From positions 620,001 through 684,000 of the forward strand of contig JAVHKY010000068.1 in the NCBI GenBank assembly GCA_035079385.1: 64,000 nt of DNA. The letters are read 5' to 3'. Both the position numbers and the translations under genes were made by a program. The notes under the pieces are model-generated. The model saw only the letters and a program-made list of their open reading frames with translations, made no database searches and was not told the origin of the DNA. Shown one piece after another: positions 59,351-64,000 of the stretch. Source of the DNA: Aspidiotus rigidus (Eukaryota; Arthropoda; Insecta; Hemiptera; Diaspididae). Position 1 is the first letter of the stretch; each line of letters starts with the position of its first letter.

Positions 59351-60252
59351 TATGTATCCGATTGACACCAGACAACATCGACGACAACTTACTTGCACCG
59401 GACTTCTCAATCTTCCGCAAGGCAACTTGTCAATTCACCAACATTCGCTTCACACTACTTCGCATAAATATGCCACCCTCTACTCCGCTATTAATCGCAT
59501 GTTGTCTATTCCACTTTAAACGTCTGCTAAAAATAAAAAAACCGAAACTATCCAAGCTGTTGCTGCAACAAATGGTTTAAGTGTGGATGTCAGTTCCCCG
59601 AGCAAGAGGATCACCCTGCATGGTTCTCTGAAATGCTCTCGTTCTAAGCTAGGATTTGCCGAATTCGCTTCCTCGCACTTCTGCAGCTCTCCGGTTCTTC
59701 CTCCCCTCTTTCCGCATCATTTCAAATTAGAACTAAATGGCTCCGGATGCCTCATTTGGGTCACAATTCCGACTGATTAGCCAAGGAACTCCGCCGCGCT
59801 GGTTATAAGGTAGGGTTTCATACCCTAACCAGGGTTCGTGACCTTTCTGTCTTGAAGGATCCGATACCAGCCCTGGAAGTTTTTCGGATTTACCGGCTGA
59901 CTTGCCAGTGCGGGTACTAATAAATAAGCCGGGTAGAACACTCTCAGTAAAATTCTCGGAGCACCGCAGAGACTTCAAGAAACTGGATGAGTTACGCGCT
60001 AGTAAAATTACACCAAGAAGGAACGATGATGATAGTTCTGCTATGTCTCGCCACTTTATCGGGAAAGCTCACCCCTTTAGCGATGTTCGCGTCGCCATGC
60101 TGCATCGATGCAAAAAGGGTAGCCGCATGAATAGGTTGGAGGAGTACTACACCATCGAAACTTTAAATCGCTCCCGCCCTTCTGGTTACCGCCTGCTCAA
60201 CAATCTGGATGCTGTTTATTTCAATCCTTTCCTTCGATATAAAATTCTGTGA
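59351..60252 (+). pseudogene. PLE-3 right part with GIY-YIG endonuclease
   Basis: This continues PLE-3: LTPDNIDDNLLAPDFSIFRKATC, TLYSAINRMLSIPLKR, AVAATNGLSVDV, ELRRAGYKVGFHTLTRVRDLSVLKDPIPALEVFRIYRLTCQCG, then after a stop KPGRTLSVKFSEHRRDFKKL. The last frame (59902-60252) ends EEYYTIETLNRSRPSGYRLLNNLDAVYFNPFLRY, the end of the endonuclease region. The frame is broken several times, so no protein is expected. It is older than PLE-2. Confidence 0.8.
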
Positions 60253-60259
60253 GGATTAT

Positions 60260-62870
60260 GTGTAATGCGGTTTCTGCTTTCTTTAATCGCCTTAAGTCGG
60301 TCAAAATACTAAATTTTATCTCTTTATTTGATCTCCTTTATTATATTTTAATTTTTTTCATTTATTTATTTCGCAATTTTGTGACTATTCCCGATCCTTG
60401 TCTACCGACTGTTAATAATATATTTACGTGAGTGTTCCTCGGCTTTCTTTATAATAAATTTTCCCGAGAGTTTTCCTCCTCAGAACGAATTTCCACTTCT
60501 TCCATTTTCCTTGTATTCTACACGGTTAATGTCTGCTGCGGAGGATCCAGAAGGGATGAGAGAAGATAAGAAGAATATATCTCCTCTTGACAATTCTCTG
60601 CGAAAAATATTGAAACATGGATATGTCTTTAGGCTTTCGGTCATAAATGAATTCGTTCAAAATATACTTTTTTTTTGCGATAGTGCGACGGATACCAGAA
60701 CTGGAATAAACGTAGTCAGGCTTTATTTCGAATTTTAAATTCACCATTATCCTTTTGTAATAAGTATTCTCAAGAAAAATCCTCAGAACAAACATTAAAC
60801 GCTCATATCTAGAAGAATATTTCACCTAGAGCACTTTTCCTCAAATATTCACCCCTTCTCCAATCACGTAATCGACTCAAATCTGATCGTTGTCCCTTTT
60901 TTCATTGACTACTCGGTACACAACTTATACGCGGTACACAACTTATACGCGAGTACAATATTTCTTTCGAACTCGCAAAGCGTGAGACCGCTATTTTTGT
61001 TTCTCTAATAAAGTTTCCATTCAGCAGCGTCTATTCCGCGGGCCACTCTTAATCTTTTACAAAAACCTACTTCTCGTTTGTTGACACCACTTCATTGTTT
61101 ACATACTAACAGGAAATATTAATTCAAACAAAAACGATAATAACCAGCCGTTGGTGGGGTGAACCTGCTACACGTATCACGAACATTACATGATGATGAT
61201 TATGTTGGACCCTTTTCCGTTTCGGTGAAACTGAAGTGAAATTTCTGATGTAATTCTAACACGAGGTTTAGCGAAAATGCGGCGTTAAATCTTGACTTAC
61301 AAGGGTATCTTCTTCGCGCGTTGTACGCTCGTTGAAGCATAAAGCCAAAAGGACAGATAATTAGTAAATAAATAATAAACACCTTGTAACATGTACATCG
61401 CATAGTATATGCTCGGTCGTATAGTATAACATATATGAGCGGTAACCACCACGTTCGCTGGTAAACCCTTTAAATATACTCGCAATTCCCAAAAGGTTAG
61501 ACCCGGAGCCTGTTTTATAACTGACCATGTATGCCGGTCGGTATTGCAACTCTCGTCAGTTATTAGTTGGCCCATTTAATATCGCGCTAGCGATTCAGCG
61601 AAATACGCTAGGATCACATTTTGTCCTTGTTTGTTCGTTCGTTTCTAACTTTTTTTTCCATCCCCTTCCCCTAATTGCATTGTATTCTGATATACGACGA
61701 CTTACGTGCATCACTATCATAGAGAAAAAAATGTATAACCGAGTAATGTTACCCGCACACCTTTTTTGCTTACGTGCAGACCTGTTATTTGTGGCACAGA
61801 GTACTACGCCCACATAATAAATATCCCTCTTCAGAAGACTCATTTATACCCTTAAATTACAATCTTGCGGTTTCACATACATTTCTGTTTATTTTATCAG
61901 ACTACCTTGGTGTATATATGTTATTTCATGCGGCGTATTATTTCCTCCATACGCAAATAGGTTCATCCAGTCTTCGGTACTCATGCGACGAACCCACGGA
62001 AATACGTGGCGTTTGCATTTTTTGCGATCAAATACGTCATTTTGAAATACGTGTATATCATTTTACTTACGCATCAAAGAGCAGTCGAGTTCGAGTGACA
62101 GCCACGCGACCCCTCCGTTTCCATCATTATTCTTGTAAATCTTATGCAAATAGTTGAAGATATCGATACCTACAAAGGAGATGTTAAGGCGAAACGCGTA
62201 AAAGCGAAAAGGGATTTAGACTGAAATGCTGAAGACTACTTATACGTGTAAGATCTTATAAACTATTCTGTATGATGTATGTAAAAGGGTGTTCAAAAGG
62301 AACGAATAGCAAAACAAACAAACAAGAGAGGTAGATATACACTACTAGTAACGAGTATTTGACATATTTTACTAAAATTGTATCTCGATGGTTATTACTG
62401 TAGCTTGTAAATCCCAAAGCGTCAGGCAATATCTCGCGCGTACCCTGTAGCTCTCTTTCCTCCAATTGTACCTAATAGTGAATACGCGAGTGATCAAATT
62501 TGGAATGGATACATGGCAAACATCGCAGTCGAAGTGATGTTTTACAAAACGTAAGAAATCATCAGTTTGGTTCTAAATAGCGAGAGTAAAAGTAGAAATA
62601 TCATGCATCGCAAAAATTTACTCAATGAGCAAACGATTGGAATGAAACTATAATATAAATTTCTATCGGGAAAAAAAATTAAAAAAAACAAATTTTAGTT
62701 GCTCGAGATTACCTTCATTAACTTCGTTAGTACCGGAGCTTCTCGTATAGATTTCAAATTTTCCTTCATGCAATTCAAAGTATAAAAATTGATACACCGA
62801 TTATATTTCCTCCCACTCGACAGGGCTAATTAAAATATGAACTACTAACTGATACATATCTTAATCATCC
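60260..62870. other. No recognisable gene
   Basis: No gene could be supported. GGTACACAACTTATACGC is repeated directly at about 60916 and 60934. Short frames in both strands around 61.2-62.2 kb are overlapping and have no domain. Confidence 0.45.
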
Positions 62871-62873
62871 AAA

Positions 62874-63278
62874 CCTCACCTCAGTGGTGGATTACTCTAC
62901 ATGCCAACTACGCCATATGGCGTGGAGCGGCATTTCTTGAGGAAAAAAAAAGGAGACAATTTTTCCACTCATTTTTTCCTGACTTTAAGAGCGGCATGTT
63001 CACTGAGAAAAAAAAATAGTTTAAATAACTTTTGATTATAGTCCCGGCGCTCCGCTCTGCAAAAAATTGTATAATTAACTGAAAAAAATAGTTGAACTTC
63101 CTAAGAAAAGTTGTACGAATTGATAAAATTTATTTATTATTTTTTATAGTAAAATTGACCATTTTTTGCTAGCGGAGTGCCAAGACTATATTTAAAGTCA
63201 TTTAAATTGTAGAGATTTTTTTCCGTGTAATAGATGGCGTGTAGGCGGCGTGAGCCTTAATCCGCCACTGCCTCACCT
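62874..63278. mobile_element. hAT-type MITE with perfect 8-bp target duplication
   Basis: The element body is 62882-63270 (389 bp), with ends CAGTGGTGGATTA and, in reverse complement, CAGTGGCGGATTA. CCTCACCT flanks it on both sides (62874-62881 and 63271-63278). Eight-base duplications and CAGTGGCG-type ends are standard for hAT. The interior is AT-rich and non-coding, with a pair of SCGGCATG-like patches. Confidence 0.92.
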
Positions 63279-63279
63279 A

Positions 63280-63650
63280 ATCTAACGCAGTCCCCCTTTA
63301 AATATATAATGAATGATCGAAAAAATTCAATTTCTTTGCATTCTCCCCTATATTATACAGCCCGAAAGTCGAAATTCTCTAGTCTTCCTATCATGATGAA
63401 ATATGATTCTCCATAATTAGAAATTTTTCTTGGTCCAACTTCTTTGGAAGATAAAAATATAAAGTGAACGCGATCCAGAAATATGCGAGCCCGAGATGAG
63501 TTTTCCAGTCTGAGCATAATATATAGTATAATTATTCGGCTATACAGGCTGAAAAATAGGCCGAAACAAGGCTCGGATTAGCCAGGAATTGATTATTCTA
63601 TGGTCGTGTGGGTACCTTAGAGCCATATTGTCGCAGAAAGGGGTTTCTGG
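63280..63650. other. No recognisable gene
   Basis: AT-rich, no features seen. Confidence 0.4.
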
Positions 63651-63654
63651 AAGT

Positions 63655-64000
63655 TTGAGAACCCAATCACGAATTCGTCTTTAGGTCTTAATTTGTGGAT
63701 TTTTCAGGCCCCAATCACGAATTCTTCTTTGGATACCAACTTGCGAATTTTTGAGAACCCAATCAAGAACTAATTTTTGGGTCTTGTGGATTTTTGAGAA
63801 ACCAATGACAAATTCGTTTTTCGATCTCAACTTCCGGATTCTTGAGAACCCAATCACAAATTTGTCTTTTGGTCTTAATTTGTGGATTTTCGAGAACCCA
63901 ATCACGAATTCGTTTTTGTATCTCAACTTGCGGATTTTTCAGAACCCAATCACGAATTCACCTTTAAATCTCAACTTGTCGATTTTGAGAACCGAATCAC
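63655..64000. repeat. 48-bp minisatellite, cut by the window end
   Basis: At least seven units with CCCAATCACGAATTC at 63662, 63710, 63758, 63801, 63849, 63897 and 63945, and a variant at 63992. Spacing is 48 bp apart from one 43-bp and one 47-bp unit. In the minus strand the 48-bp period is 16 codons and stays open for 81 codons (EFVIGFSKIHKLR repeated), as far as the shortened unit. Confidence 0.9.

Overview
This is eukaryotic nuclear DNA, AT-rich and repeat-dense, with small GT-AG introns and single genes scattered among transposons. An arthropod, probably an insect, is suggested by a prophenoloxidase-type (type-3 copper) gene together with Penelope-like, RTE/Jockey, hAT, Helitron and MITE sequences. 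I cannot name the order or species from the window alone.

Layout. Positions 1-9700 hold a 5'-truncated non-LTR fragment (about 1.28-1.74 kb). Directly behind it is a composite Penelope-like element (PLE-1, 1757-6058) with an inverted upstream partial copy, 14-bp target duplications and a 1531-bp Helitron inside it. A three-unit degenerate repeat follows near 7 kb. Positions 9.7-15.3 kb contain an internally deleted hAT transposase with one terminal repeat, CTAGTATAAA-rich repeats, a possible solo LTR, a decayed PLE endonuclease and a Jockey-like fragment. Positions 15.3-32.8 kb are mostly unique AT-rich DNA. This stretch has two candidate 5' coding exon sets on the minus strand (20.4 kb; 25.1 plus 24.5 kb), a SINE and a MITE.

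Positions 32.8-52.3 kb are the gene core. A tandem duplication on the minus strand left one intact 12-exon prophenoloxidase-like gene (47896-52260, 775 codons, all exon phases consistent). It also left a broken paralogue (33710-39165) with many independent lesions. Between two parts of the broken copy sits a third, fragmentary copy. Exon 1 of the broken copy is embedded in a tandemly amplified repeat. The DNA between the two copies holds several long inverted repeats, a fragment of another PLE lineage, 357-bp tandem repeats and a second short Helitron.

Positions 52.3-64 kb contain mostly non-coding DNA and a nested pair: an old PLE (PLE-3, about 56.78-60.25 kb) interrupted by a younger PLE with an intact 588-codon reverse transcriptase plus GIY-YIG reading frame (PLE-2). 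Further on come a hAT-type MITE with perfect 8-bp target duplications and a 48-bp minisatellite that runs off the window edge.

The most interesting structural signal is a recurrent hammerhead-ribozyme-like core in the 3' tails of the Penelope-like elements and in one long hairpin. Stem II shows a compensatory change between PLE-1 and PLE-2, and stem III is a self-complementary four- or six-base block in every copy. This fits published descriptions of hammerhead motifs in Penelope-like retroelements, although several core bases deviate here. Only one clearly functional host gene, the phenoloxidase, could be read end to end.
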